Assembly (NCBI RefSeq): GCF_900104535.1
Contig: NZ_LT629710.1
Span: 868,001-932,000 of the forward strand
DNA: 64,000 bases
Reading direction: 5' to 3'
Source: Nakamurella panacisegetis
GTDB taxonomy: Bacteria; Actinomycetota; Actinomycetes; Mycobacteriales; Nakamurellaceae
The notes under the pieces are model-generated. The model ran no database searches. It had not been told where the DNA came from and saw only the letters and a list, made by a program, of their open reading frames with translations. This document shows, in pieces, positions 19,386 to 27,789 of this stretch (positions are counted from its first letter, which is position 1; each line of letters opens with the position of its first letter). A program made the position numbers and the translations under genes.

Positions 19386-19523
19386 GGCGTGGATCAACTT
19401 CGCAGGCATGGACGAAAGTGACCACTCGCGTCACTTGAGTCCCACAGCGGCGAAGTTGATCCACGCCGACGAAGTTGATCCACGCGGTCCACGGGCGACC
19501 GACGAAGTTGATCCACGCGGTCC
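19386..19523. repeat. 18-bp inverted repeat plus 24-bp direct repeat in a convergent gap
   Basis: GGCGTGGATCAACTTCGC at 19386-19403 is the exact reverse complement of 19450-19467, separated by 46 bases. The same core in the second orientation (GAAGTTGATCCACGC) is repeated at 19471 and 19504 within a perfect 24-base direct repeat (19467-19490 and 19500-19523, period 33). ACCCGTCCGGGCG is also duplicated at 19535 and 19565. The gap separates the convergent LLM and DAHP synthase genes, so the long stem may terminate both transcripts. Confidence 0.85.
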
Positions 19524-19585
19524 GGAACCGGCCGACCCGTCCGGGCGACCCGTTTGGCCGACCCACCCGTCCGGGCGTCAACCCG

Positions 19586-20674
19586 TCAGCGCGCGGCGAG
19601 GGCCGGTCCTGACGTCAGCGCGGCTCGGGTGCGGGCCGCGGCAGCGAGCTCGGCCAGCACCACTGCGGTGTCGTCCCAGCCCATGCACGCGTCGGTGATG
19701 CTCTGGCCGAACACCAGACCGGTCAGGCCGGCATCGGTGAGGTTCTGCCGCCCCGGCTGCAAGAAGCTCTCCAGCATGATCCCGGAGATCGGCTCGCCCG
19801 CCGCCACCTGCGCGGCCAGTTCACCGGCCACCCCGACCTGACGAACGTGGTCCTTGCCGCTGTTGGCGTGACTGGCGTCGACGACGACCCGTCCGGGAAG
19901 CCCGGCCTTCTCGATCAACGTCACCGCCGCGCGGATCGCAGCCGCGGAGTAGTTCGGGCCCGCCTTACCGCCCCGCAGGATGACGTGGCCGTACTCGTTG
20001 CCCGAGGTCGAGACCACGCACGCACGGCCGTCCTCATCGATCCCGAAGAACACCTGCGACTGCCCGGCGACCATGGCCCCGTCCACGGCGACCTGGACAT
20101 CGCCGTCGGTCGCGTTCTTGAACCCGATCGGCATCGACATCCCCGACGCCAACTGTCGATGGATCTGGCTCTCGGTGGTGCGAGCTCCGATCGCCCCCCA
20201 GCTGATCGCGTCGGCGATGTAGTGCGGGCTGGTCGGTTCGAGGAACTCGCAGCCCACCGGAAGGCCCAGCTCGACGATGTCCAGCAGCAGCGACCGGGCC
20301 ATCCGCAGCCCCTGCGCCACGTCATGCGTGCCGTCCAGGTGCGGGTCGTTGATCAGACCCTTCCAGCCGCCGGTGGACCTGGGCTTCTCGAAGTACACCC
20401 GCATGACGATCAGCAGGGCGTCGGCGTGTTCCCGGGCCAGAGGGGCCAGCCGGCGGGCGTAGTCCAGGGCGGCCACCGGGTCGTGGACCGAGCACGGACC
20501 GACGACGACCAGCAGCCGATCGTCCGTCCCGGTCAGGATCGCCTCGACCTCGCGGCGCGAGGCGGACACGCTGTTCTCGCCGGCGGCGGACAGCGGGAGG
20601 GCGTCCCGCAGCACGGCCGGGGACAGCAACGGTTCGAAGCTGCTGATCCGCAGGTCCGATGTTTGTGGTGACAT
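19586..20674 (-). CDS. aroG: 3-deoxy-7-phosphoheptulonate (DAHP) synthase, class I
   Basis: A 362-residue enzyme that condenses phosphoenolpyruvate and erythrose-4-phosphate, the first step of aromatic biosynthesis. Class I (AroFGH) motifs are present: VVVGPCSVHDP, MRVYFEKPRSTGGWKG, GARTTESQIHRQLASG, PIGFKNATDG, and VVDASHANSGK. This is not the class II enzyme typical of mycobacteria. The start is the ATG at 20674, preceded by AGAGGGATGAA. The frame is open to 20815, but that part lies in a leader RNA with an attenuator (see the leader peptide and terminator at 20731-20840), which probably regulates the gene by aromatic amino acid supply. Confidence 0.93.
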   Translation of the reverse strand: MSPQTSDLRISSFEPLLSPAVLRDALPLSAAGENSVSASRREVEAILTGTDDRLLVVVGPCSVHDPVAALDYARRLAPLAREHADALLIVMRVYFEKPRSTGGWKGLINDPHLDGTHDVAQGLRMARSLLLDIVELGLPVGCEFLEPTSPHYIADAISWGAIGARTTESQIHRQLASGMSMPIGFKNATDGDVQVAVDGAMVAGQSQVFFGIDEDGRACVVSTSGNEYGHVILRGGKAGPNYSAAAIRAAVTLIEKAGLPGRVVVDASHANSGKDHVRQVGVAGELAAQVAAGEPISGIMLESFLQPGRQNLTDAGLTGLVFGQSITDACMGWDDTAVVLAELAAAARTRAALTSGPALAAR

Positions 20675-20730
20675 TTCATCCCTCTGGGTCACGACGGGAT
20701 GTCCAGGCCAGCCCGTCTTGGAAACGACGA

Positions 20731-20757
20731 AAGGCAGGGACATCGTGTCCCTGCCTT
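20731..20757 (-). terminator. Attenuator-type intrinsic terminator in the DAHP synthase leader
   Basis: A perfect 12-bp stem (AAGGCAGGGACA and TGTCCCTGCCTT) with a 3-base loop is followed on the minus strand by TTCGTCGTTTC, a moderately U-rich tract. It lies between the leader peptide stop (20784) and the synthase start (20674), so it can abort transcription before the structural gene. A second 10-bp hairpin (GGCTCTGGAG at 20760-20769 with CTCCAGAGCC at 20799-20808) overlaps the end of the leader ORF just upstream. Confidence 0.75.
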
Positions 20758-20783
20758 GTGGCTCTGGAGTGCTCGCGGTCGCG

Positions 20784-20840
20784 CTAGGCGGTTGTCTCCT
20801 CCAGAGCCAACTCAAAATAGGTAAACCAGCGAGGCGTCAT
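20784..20840 (-). CDS. Aromatic leader peptide of the DAHP synthase attenuator
   Basis: An 18-residue ORF, MTPRWFTYFELALEETTA, is encoded from the ATG at 20840-20838 to the TAG at 20786-20784. Four of residues 5-9 are aromatic (W, F, Y, F). The ORF uses TTT and TAT codons, which are otherwise rare in this GC-rich sequence. Its end overlaps the arm of a 10-bp hairpin, and an intrinsic terminator follows. This is the layout of a ribosome-mediated attenuator: stalling at scarce charged tRNA-Trp, -Phe or -Tyr would alter the hairpin. The antiterminator pairing is not clear by eye. The peptide is too short for routine gene finders. Confidence 0.75.
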   Translation of the reverse strand: MTPRWFTYFELALEETTA

Positions 20841-20846
20841 GGCCAG

Positions 20847-20875
20847 AGGGTACATCGACCATTGCGAGTCGGAAA
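20847..20875 (-). promoter_or_regulatory. Candidate promoter of the DAHP synthase leader
   Basis: On the minus strand TACCCT (20852-20847) sits 6 bases before the leader ATG, with a weak TTTCCG (20875-20870) 17 bases further up. The spacing suggests that the leader peptide mRNA starts at or beside its ATG. Confidence 0.4.
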
Positions 20876-20966
20876 ATCGGGGTCGACGCCGGCGGCGCAG
20901 ACAGAAGTGCCCGAAGTCCGCACCAACGGGCGGAATGCGGGCAGTTCGGCCTGCGCCGGGCAGTTC

Positions 20967-21071
20967 TGTATGCGCCGAACCACGACCTGTATGCGCGGAA
21001 CCACGACCGGTATGCGCGGAACGACGGCCTGTGTGGGCCGAACGACGGCCGGCGTGCGCCGAACGAGGGCC
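20967..21071. repeat. Five tandem copies of a 21-base unit
   Basis: Units begin at 20967, 20988, 21009, 21030 and 21051, with TGTATGCGCGGAACCACG as the core. Copies 1 and 2 differ at one base, and copies 3 to 5 drift progressively. The array lies in the 244-base gap between the end of the molybdenum hydroxylase operon (21085) and the leader promoter of the DAHP synthase. It is in-frame repetitive on several strands only because the unit length is a multiple of 3, and I see no gene there. Confidence 0.85.
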
Positions 21072-21084
21072 GGATGGGGCGGGG

Positions 21085-21936
21085 TCAGCCGACGGCGGCC
21101 AGGACGGCGCGTTCGGTGAGGACCCGAGCCAGGTGCTCGCGGTAGTCGGCGGCGGCCGAGGTGTCGTCGACCGGGGAGGTGCCCTCGGCCGCCGAGGCCG
21201 CGGCGGCCCGGATGGCATCGGCCGTGGCCGGTCCGCCGACCAGGGCGGCCTCGACCGCGGTGGCCCGCAGGGGCACAGGGCCCATGTTGGTCAACCCGAC
21301 TCGGGCCTGCGTCACCACCGAGCCGGTGACCTTGATCGCCGCCGCCACCGAGACGATCGACCACGACTGCGCGACCCGGGTGAACTTCTCGTAGTGCGCC
21401 CCCCAGCCCGCGTACGACGGGAAACGGATCGCCACCAGCAACTCGTCCTCGGCCACCGCAGTCGTGAAGTAGTCCTGGAAGAAGTCGGCCGCAGCCACCG
21501 AGCGGCGACCGGACGGCCCGGCGAGCTCGAACACCGCGTCCAGGGCGACCGCGACGGCGCCCAGGTCACCTGCGGGGTCGGCGTGCACCAAGGCCCCGCC
21601 CAGGGTCCCGCGGTGGCGGACCTGCGGGTCGGCCACCGTCGCCGCCGTCTTGGCCAGCAGCGACAAGTGCTCCCCGACAACGGGATCGGTGACCACATCG
21701 TGGTGCGTGGTCATCGCCCCGATCACCACGTCCGCGCCGTCACGTCGGACTCCGGTCAGCTCAGTGATCCGGCGGAGGTCGACGATCAGACCGGGAGCGG
21801 CCAGCCGGAGCCGGAGCACCGGCACCAGGGACTGGCCGCCGGCCAGCACCTTGGCCTCGTCGCCGGCCTCGACCAGAGCGGCGATCGCGGCGTCCACCGA
21901 GTCCGGGGCGACGTAGTCGAATGACGAGGGAATCAT
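21085..21936 (-). CDS. Molybdenum hydroxylase FAD-binding (medium) subunit, CoxM-like
   Basis: A 283-residue flavoprotein subunit that passes electrons from the iron-sulfur subunit to [23 protein letters not shown] opens the FAD_binding_5 domain. AGGQSLVPVLRLRL (about 32-45) and GTLGGALVHADPAGD (about 110-125) are the two FAD-contact loops. The C-terminal CO_deh_flav_C domain follows. The ATG overlaps the large-subunit stop by 1 base (TGATG), so it is the last gene of the S-L-M operon. Confidence 0.9.
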   Translation of the reverse strand: MIPSSFDYVAPDSVDAAIAALVEAGDEAKVLAGGQSLVPVLRLRLAAPGLIVDLRRITELTGVRRDGADVVIGAMTTHHDVVTDPVVGEHLSLLAKTAATVADPQVRHRGTLGGALVHADPAGDLGAVAVALDAVFELAGPSGRRSVAAADFFQDYFTTAVAEDELLVAIRFPSYAGWGAHYEKFTRVAQSWSIVSVAAAIKVTGSVVTQARVGLTNMGPVPLRATAVEAALVGGPATADAIRAAAASAAEGTSPVDDTSAAADYREHLARVLTERAVLAAVG

Positions 21937-24416
21937 CAGGCACCTTCCGTCGGAACACCAGTGGACAGCACGCCTTCGGCCGGGCCGGCCGCGACCGGCG
22001 CCGACTCACCCGACGAGGAACCGGCCTGCGCGTCGTGGATGGCCCGCCAGACCCGTTGCGGTGAGCACGGCATCTCGACGTCCTTGACGCCGAGATGACG
22101 GATCGCGTCGATCACCGAGTTGACCACGGCCGGCGTCGAGGCGATGGTGCCGGCCTCGCCGACACCCTTGGCGCCCAACGGATTCGTGGTGGACGGGGTG
22201 ACCGTACGGCCGGTGGTGAACGACGGCAGATCAGCCGCCGTTGGCACCAGGTAGTCCACGAACGTGCCCGACGTGAGCTGACCGTCCTCGGAGTACTGGG
22301 CCTCCTCGTACAGCGCCTGGGCGATGCCCTGGGCCAGACCGCCGTGGATCTGACCGTCGGCGATCAGCGGGTTGACCACCACCCCGATGTCGTCCACGCA
22401 GACGTAGGAGCGGATCGTCACCTTCCCGGTCTGCGTGTCGACTTCCGTTGCGCACAGATGAGTTCCGTGCGGGTAGGAGAAGTTGTCCGGATCGAAGGTG
22501 GCGTCGGCATCGATCGTCGGTTCGATCCCGTCCGGCAGGTTGTGCGCGGCGAACGCGGCGAACGCGATCTCGCCGATTCCCATCGAGGTGTCGGTGCCGC
22601 GCACGGTGAACTTGCCGGAGGCGAATTCCAGGTCATCGGCGGACGCCTCCATCAGGTGGGCGGCAATGACCTTGGCCTTGGCCACCACCTTCTCGGCCGC
22701 CTTGACGATCGCCACTCCGCCGACCACCAGCGATCGGGAACCATAGGTGTCCATGCCTTTCGGGGCCGATTGGGTGTCACCGTGGATCACCTCGACACTC
22801 TCGAACGGGACACCGAGCTGGTCGGCCACGATCTGGGACCAGGCCGTCTCGTGACCCTGCCCGTGGGCCGAGGCACCGGTGATCACCTCGACCCCGCCCG
22901 TCGGCAGCATCCGGATCGAGGCCGACTCCCACCCGCCGGCGGCGTAGGAGAGCGACCCGAGGACGCGGGACGGGGCCAGGCCGCACATCTCGGTGAAGGT
23001 GGACATGCCGATGCCCAGTTGCACCGGGTCGCCGGACGACCGGCGCCGCGCCTGCTCCGTCCGCAGGCCGTCGTAGTCGAACAGCTCCATCGCCTGGGCG
23101 GTGGCCGCCTCGTAGTTGCCCGAGTCGTAGGTCAGGCCGGAGACGGTGGTGAACGGGAATTCCTCGTGGGTGATCCAGTTCTTGCGGCGCAGGTCCATCG
23201 GTTCCATACCGAGTTCGACCGCCAGCTCGTCCATCATCCGTTCGACCCCGAAGGTCGCCTCGGGCCGCCCGGCCCCACGGTAGGCGTCGGTGAGCGTCTT
23301 GTTGGTGAACACGTTGGTGCAGGTGAACCGGTAGGCCGGGATCTTGTAGATGGCGTTGAACATGAACGCCCCGAGGATCGGCACACCGGGTCCGACCGTG
23401 CCGAGATACGCGCCCATGTCGGCCAGCAGGTCGACATCGAATCCGGTGATGGTGCCGTCCCGCCGGGCCGAGAGCTTCAGCCGCTGGATCTGGTCCCGCC
23501 CGTGATGGGCCGACATCAGCGATTCGGAGCGGGTTTCGGTGTACTTGACCGGCTTGTTCAGCCGTCGCGCCACCATCAGGGTGGCGATCTCCTCCGGCGT
23601 CACCTGCAGCTTGCCGCCGAACCCGCCGCCCACGTCCGGGGCGATGACGCGCAGCTTGTGCTCGGGGATGCCCTGCGAGAGGGCGATCAGTACCCGCAGC
23701 ACGTGCGGGATCTGCGTCGCCGACCACATGGTGATCTGCTCCGACGTCGGATCGACCACGGTGGAGCGGGGCTCCATGAACGCCGGGATCAGCCGCTGCT
23801 GCCGGAAGACGCGTTCCACCACCACCTGATCCGGGTCGGACGCAGCCGCCTCCAGGACGTCGACCACGTTGCCGCCGGTGCCGGCCGAACCGGAGTCGAA
23901 GACCCACACGGCGTTCTGATTCGTACCGAGTTCCTCGTGGACCAGGGCGGCCCCCTCGGCCAGGGCGACCTCCATGTCCAGTACGACCGGCAGCGGTTCG
24001 TAGTCGACCTCGATCAGCTCGACGGCATCGACCGCTTCGGCCTTGGTCCGCGCGGCGACGACGGCCACGATCTCGCCGGCGTGGTTCACCTTGTCCACCG
24101 CGATCGGCAGGCGTACCGGCGATTTCATGTCCGCCGTGATGGGCCAGGCGCAGGGCAGACCGCCCTGCTCGGGGAAATCGGCCCCGGACCAGGCGCCCAC
24201 CACGCCTGGCGCGTCCGCTGCCGCCGCGACCGAGATCGAACTGATCCTGGCGTGCGCATAGGGCGAACGGAGGAAGGCCAGGTGCAGCATTCCCGGCAGC
24301 ACCATGTTGTCGGTCCAGCGGGTGCGGCCGGTGATCAGATGTGCGTCCTCCTTGCGGCGGCGGTCCTTCCCGATCTCGGCCGGGCCCGTCGGCGGAGCGT
24401 CCAGGGTGGCCGTCAT
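21936..24416 (-). CDS. Molybdenum hydroxylase large subunit, form II CoxL-like
   Basis: An 826-residue catalytic subunit that should bind the molybdopterin cytosine dinucleotide cofactor. Typical elements include VGRFDAR-like N-terminal region ([16 protein letters not shown]), GGGFGGK, and the active-site loop [12 protein letters not shown] at about 375-386. That AYRGAGR loop defines form II; the AYXCSFR loop of form I CO dehydrogenase, with its Cys for the Mo-Cu site, is absent. CO oxidation is therefore not supported, and an aromatic, heterocyclic or aldehyde substrate is as likely. Near the C-terminus [12 protein letters not shown] carries the conserved Glu. It overlaps the small-subunit stop as ATGA. 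Confidence 0.9.
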   Translation of the reverse strand: MTATLDAPPTGPAEIGKDRRRKEDAHLITGRTRWTDNMVLPGMLHLAFLRSPYAHARISSISVAAAADAPGVVGAWSGADFPEQGGLPCAWPITADMKSPVRLPIAVDKVNHAGEIVAVVAARTKAEAVDAVELIEVDYEPLPVVLDMEVALAEGAALVHEELGTNQNAVWVFDSGSAGTGGNVVDVLEAAASDPDQVVVERVFRQQRLIPAFMEPRSTVVDPTSEQITMWSATQIPHVLRVLIALSQGIPEHKLRVIAPDVGGGFGGKLQVTPEEIATLMVARRLNKPVKYTETRSESLMSAHHGRDQIQRLKLSARRDGTITGFDVDLLADMGAYLGTVGPGVPILGAFMFNAIYKIPAYRFTCTNVFTNKTLTDAYRGAGRPEATFGVERMMDELAVELGMEPMDLRRKNWITHEEFPFTTVSGLTYDSGNYEAATAQAMELFDYDGLRTEQARRRSSGDPVQLGIGMSTFTEMCGLAPSRVLGSLSYAAGGWESASIRMLPTGGVEVITGASAHGQGHETAWSQIVADQLGVPFESVEVIHGDTQSAPKGMDTYGSRSLVVGGVAIVKAAEKVVAKAKVIAAHLMEASADDLEFASGKFTVRGTDTSMGIGEIAFAAFAAHNLPDGIEPTIDADATFDPDNFSYPHGTHLCATEVDTQTGKVTIRSYVCVDDIGVVVNPLIADGQIHGGLAQGIAQALYEEAQYSEDGQLTSGTFVDYLVPTAADLPSFTTGRTVTPSTTNPLGAKGVGEAGTIASTPAVVNSVIDAIRHLGVKDVEMPCSPQRVWRAIHDAQAGSSSGESAPVAAGPAEGVLSTGVPTEGA

Positions 24417-24925
24417 GCCGGCTCACCCGCCTCGTCGGCCGGAGCGGCGCCGGCGGTGGCCAGTGCCATCTCCTCCGCCGCGGCCTGTACCGCGGCCACG
24501 ATGTTCTGATATCCGGTGCATCGACAGAGGTTGCCCTCCAGGCCTTCTCGGATCTCATGCTCGGTCGGGTGCGGATTCTCGGTCAGCAGGGAAATGGACT
24601 GCATCATCATTCCGGGGGTGCAGTACCCGCATTGCAGGGCGTGACATTCGTGGAAGGCCTTCTGGATCGGGTGCAGATCCCGGCCCGTGGCCAGCCCTTC
24701 GACGGTGGTCACCTCGGCCCCGTCCGCCTGCACGGCCAGCACCGAGCACGACTTGACGCTCCGGCCGTTCAGATGGACGGTGCAGGCCCCGCAATTACTG
24801 GTGTCGCAACCGATCACCGTCCCGACCTTCCCCAGCCGCTCGCGGAGATACTGCACCAGCAGCATCCGGGGTTCGACGTCGTCGGAGTACTTGACTCCGT
24901 CCACCTTGACCGACAGGGCCGTCAT
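24413..24925 (-). CDS. Molybdenum hydroxylase small [2Fe-2S] subunit, CoxS-like
   Basis: A 170-residue subunit with two [2Fe-2S] clusters. The plant-ferredoxin-type cluster is ligated in [16 protein letters not shown] plus a later SC. The second cluster is in [10 protein letters not shown] and CRCTGYQNI. The ATG at 24925 follows GAGGGAGAG. The frame extends to 24985, but that part covers a small intergenic repeat, so I excluded it. It is the first gene of the S-L-M operon, and its stop overlaps the CoxL start. Confidence 0.92.
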   Translation of the reverse strand: MTALSVKVDGVKYSDDVEPRMLLVQYLRERLGKVGTVIGCDTSNCGACTVHLNGRSVKSCSVLAVQADGAEVTTVEGLATGRDLHPIQKAFHECHALQCGYCTPGMMMQSISLLTENPHPTEHEIREGLEGNLCRCTGYQNIVAAVQAAAEEMALATAGAAPADEAGEPA

Positions 24926-24937
24926 TGGCTCTCCCTC

Positions 24938-24979
24938 TTCGCTGGGGGCAGTACGGGATTCGCTGGGGGCAGTGCAGGC
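24938..24979. repeat. Two copies of a 21-base unit upstream of coxS
   Basis: TTCGCTGGGGGCAGT at 24938-24952 recurs at 24959-24973, giving a 21-base period. The repeats lie in the 266-base gap between the DUF2786 gene and coxS, right before the coxS ribosome-binding site. The remainder of the gap, up to 25191, shows nothing I recognise as a gene. Confidence 0.65.
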
Positions 24980-25191
24980 ACACATTTGCGGGCGGGCAGT
25001 TCACGAACACAGGGTGCGGCGCTGCGGCATGGCCCGGTCGGGCGGGAGGCGGGGCCGGACGAGAGTGACCGCTGTCACGACAGTGCCCCCAAGATCGACA
25101 GTCCGCAACTGCGCGTTTCCCAGTCTCCGCATCTGCGGACTACAAGCCCGAGGCGACCCCGCGAATGCGCCCGTCAGAGCGGCTGGATCCG

Positions 25192-26550
25192 TCAGCGGTC
25201 GACCTGCCCGCGGGCCAGCACCGCCCGGTCGGCCGCCGCCCGTCCGGCGTTCCATCCCCGCGCATCGACCTGGGTGGCCCGGGACTGCGTGGTGATGGGG
25301 AAGAGTCGCTCGAATTCGCGCTCGACGGCGGCGGTCCGCCGGGCCAGCACCGGGAGCAGATCGGCGCCCCTGGTCGCCGATTCCTGCGACTGCGCGGTGT
25401 GCTCGGCCTCGCTCAGCCGCTCCCCGATGCGCTGTGCGTAGGCGAGCAGGAACGCGCGCCGGAACGAGGGCGCGCGGTCCGGCCGATGGCCGCCGCGAGC
25501 CACCGAACTGGCCTCCGTCATCGACTTCGTCGCCTGGACCAGCAAAGAGGTGAACAACATTTCCGACAGGTCGAGGTCGACCGGGAGCCCGACGACGGTG
25601 GCTGTGCCGAACTGATCGTTCCAGATCGCCCTGACGTGGTTCACCCGCCCGACGGCCGCCAGCAGCTGGGCCTTGGTCGCGGCGTAGGGGTTGTCGACAT
25701 GCACGCGCCGGGAACGGATCTCCAGACCGTCGCCGGGATCGGCCAACAACACCTCGTCGATGGCGTAGCGCGTCATCAGATCCTGCGCCTTGGCCGTGAA
25801 AGTCTCCGCCTCCTCGGCGAATCCGGACGCCTCCGCCTTGGCCAGCAGCGCGCGGATGGTGACCAGCTTCTTCGGGTCGTGCCCGCCGGATCTCGGCGAG
25901 CTGGCCACGGCCCGCCTCGCCGGCCAGGACGACGGGACCGGCAGCAGCCGTTCCATCGGCACCACGGCCAGCCATTGGGCGATCAGCGTCAGGACGTCCG
26001 ACCACGACTCCCACAGCGGCAGACCGGACCCGATGTGGCCCACGACGTTCCAGCCCGGCGTGGCGGGCACGTCGGCCAACCGACGGGATCCCATCGACTC
26101 GAGCTGCGCGACCCATTCCAGTGGCGCGCGGGCGGGCGCCCGCTGCGACAGACCATGCTCCATGACGACAGCCGCGGCCAACCGGGCGACCCGGACGCCG
26201 CGATCCCGCCGCACCACGTGCACGACGTCGGCCGGTTGCCAACCGTGGGCGTAGAGCTGGTCGAGTTCCTCGGTCATCAACCCGGTCGCCACCCGGGACG
26301 CCAGCAGCGCATCTCCTGCCGCGGCGGTGCCACCGAACATCACCAGGTCCCCGATCGCATCCTCCAAGGCCGTCGGATCACCGACCGCGCGCGCCCCGGT
26401 GATCAGCAGGGACCTGGCCTGCTCCTGACGGCCGACCTCGGTGGACCGGCCTTCGACGCGGTCCGGCCCACCCGCGCGCGCCGCAGTGGGACGAGGTGGG
26501 GCCGTCGTGTCGAGTCGAGTCGCTCGCCGCGACTGGTGTTTCTGGCCCAT
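25192..26550 (-). CDS. DUF2786-domain protein
   Basis: About 452 residues from the ATG at 26550; an alternative ATG at 26568 adds 6. The central segment ALLAKAEASGFAEEAETF with AKAQDLMTRYAID (about 240-275) matches the DUF2786 motif. The rest is mostly helical and not recognised. Function is unknown. The gene lies between the XdhC gene and coxS, all on the minus strand, with gaps of 108 and 266 bases. It could belong to the molybdenum hydroxylase operon or be a chance neighbour. Confidence 0.75.
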   Translation of the reverse strand: MGQKHQSRRATRLDTTAPPRPTAARAGGPDRVEGRSTEVGRQEQARSLLITGARAVGDPTALEDAIGDLVMFGGTAAAGDALLASRVATGLMTEELDQLYAHGWQPADVVHVVRRDRGVRVARLAAAVVMEHGLSQRAPARAPLEWVAQLESMGSRRLADVPATPGWNVVGHIGSGLPLWESWSDVLTLIAQWLAVVPMERLLPVPSSWPARRAVASSPRSGGHDPKKLVTIRALLAKAEASGFAEEAETFTAKAQDLMTRYAIDEVLLADPGDGLEIRSRRVHVDNPYAATKAQLLAAVGRVNHVRAIWNDQFGTATVVGLPVDLDLSEMLFTSLLVQATKSMTEASSVARGGHRPDRAPSFRRAFLLAYAQRIGERLSEAEHTAQSQESATRGADLLPVLARRTAAVEREFERLFPITTQSRATQVDARGWNAGRAAADRAVLARGQVDR

Positions 26551-26658
26551 ACCGCCAGTGTCCGGCATCGCGCCGACCCACCGGCCCCATCCACTCCGCC
26601 GGGCCCATCAGATCGACCGGTCCGTCCCACCAGCCGGTCCGTCACACCAGACGGCGAC

Positions 26659-27789
26659 TCAACCCCCGGCGGCCTGGACCAGCGGCTCGCGATGGATCGC
26701 CCCGTCCAGCGACGACAGCCGACGACCGCCGCCGGCCCAGCGGTGCGCGATGATCTCGGCGGCGATCGACACGGCCGTCTCCTCCGGGGTGCGCGCGCCC
26801 AGATCGAGCCCGATCGGCGAGAACAGCCGCTGGAGTTGTTCCGGCGTCACTCCGGCCGCGAGCAACTTCTCGGCCCGTTCGGCATGAGTCCGGCGGGAGC
26901 CCATGGCTCCGACGTAGGCGACCGGGAGGGCCAGCGCCGCGGCCAGCACCGGGATGTCGAACTTCGGGTCGTGGGTGAGCACACAGATGACGGTCCGCTC
27001 GTCGAGCGCATCGGCCTGGGACTGCAGGTAGCGGTGCGGCCAGTCGACCACCACCTCGTCGGCGTCGGGGAAGCGTTTGGGCGTGGCGAACACGGGGCGG
27101 GCATCGCACACCGTCACCCGGTAGCCGAGGAAGACACCGACCTTCGCCACCGCCGCCGCGAAATCGATGGCGCCGAACACCAGCATCCGGGGCGCGGGCG
27201 CAAAGCTGGCCACGAAGACCCGCAGCCCCGTGCCCAGCCGCTCGCCGTCCGGGCCGTAGGTGAGGATGGACGTGCGGCCCGAGGCCAGCAGCCCGCGGGC
27301 GTCGTCGGTGACCGCGTCGTCGACCCGCGACGAGCCGAGGTCGCCCACCCGACGGTCGGGCCAGATCACCAGGTGGCGCCCCAACTGCTCCGGTGTCCCC
27401 TCGATCACCGTGGCCAGCGCGACCGGGGCGTCGGCCTCGACGGTGTCGGCCAGCTCGCCGAACTCCGGGAACGATGCTCGGGAGAACTCCTGGGTGAAGA
27501 TGTCGATGATGCCGCCACAGGTCAGCCCGACCGCGAACGCGTCGTCGTCGCTGACCCCGTACCGCACCAACGCCGGTCGGGCGCCGTCCCGGACGGCGGT
27601 GGCCTGCTCGTAGACGGCCCCCTCGACGCACCCGCCGGACACCGAGCCCACGGCGGTACCGTCCGGGCCGACCAGCATCGACGCACCGGGCGGGCGCGGG
27701 GCGGAACGATAGGTCCCGACCACCGTGCCCACCCCCACCTGGCCGCCCGACTCCCACCAGCGCCGCAGATCGGGCAGGACGTCACGCAT
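26659..27789 (-). CDS. xdhC: XdhC/CoxI-family molybdenum cofactor maturation protein
   Basis: A 376-residue protein. The N-terminal XdhC_CoxI domain (about 18-75) contains VGTYRSAPRPPGASMLV and SVSGGCVEGAVYEQA. The C-terminal Rossmann-like XdhC_C domain (about 195-345) contains MLVFGAIDFAAAVAKVG, VCVLTHDPKFD and VGAMGSRRTHAERAEKL. XdhC proteins bind the molybdenum cofactor and help insert the sulfurated form into xanthine-dehydrogenase-type enzymes. It overlaps the VWA gene end by 8 bases, linking it to the CoxD-CoxE pair upstream and functionally to CoxSLM downstream. Confidence 0.9.
   Translation of the reverse strand: MRDVLPDLRRWWESGGQVGVGTVVGTYRSAPRPPGASMLVGPDGTAVGSVSGGCVEGAVYEQATAVRDGARPALVRYGVSDDDAFAVGLTCGGIIDIFTQEFSRASFPEFGELADTVEADAPVALATVIEGTPEQLGRHLVIWPDRRVGDLGSSRVDDAVTDDARGLLASGRTSILTYGPDGERLGTGLRVFVASFAPAPRMLVFGAIDFAAAVAKVGVFLGYRVTVCDARPVFATPKRFPDADEVVVDWPHRYLQSQADALDERTVICVLTHDPKFDIPVLAAALALPVAYVGAMGSRRTHAERAEKLLAAGVTPEQLQRLFSPIGLDLGARTPEETAVSIAAEIIAHRWAGGGRRLSSLDGAIHREPLVQAAGG

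Noticed and set aside
20675-20815. Extending the DAHP synthase to the upstream start that gives MSWLWRRQPPS
   Set aside because: This frame reads through the terminator hairpin. The 20674 ATG has a ribosome-binding site, and the short leader peptide in another frame explains the upstream region better.
20800-21364. Genes encoded by the open frames across the 21-base repeats
   Set aside because: The repeated peptides arise from a unit length divisible by 3, and the frames end without any domain.
21936-24416. Calling the molybdenum hydroxylase an aerobic CO dehydrogenase
   Set aside because: The active-site loop is AYRGAGR (form II), not the form I AYXCSFR with the Cys for the Mo-Cu centre.
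22095-24509. Plus-strand open frame of 804 codons opposite coxL
   Set aside because: Antisense shadow with no recognisable domain. CoxL motifs are intact on the minus strand.
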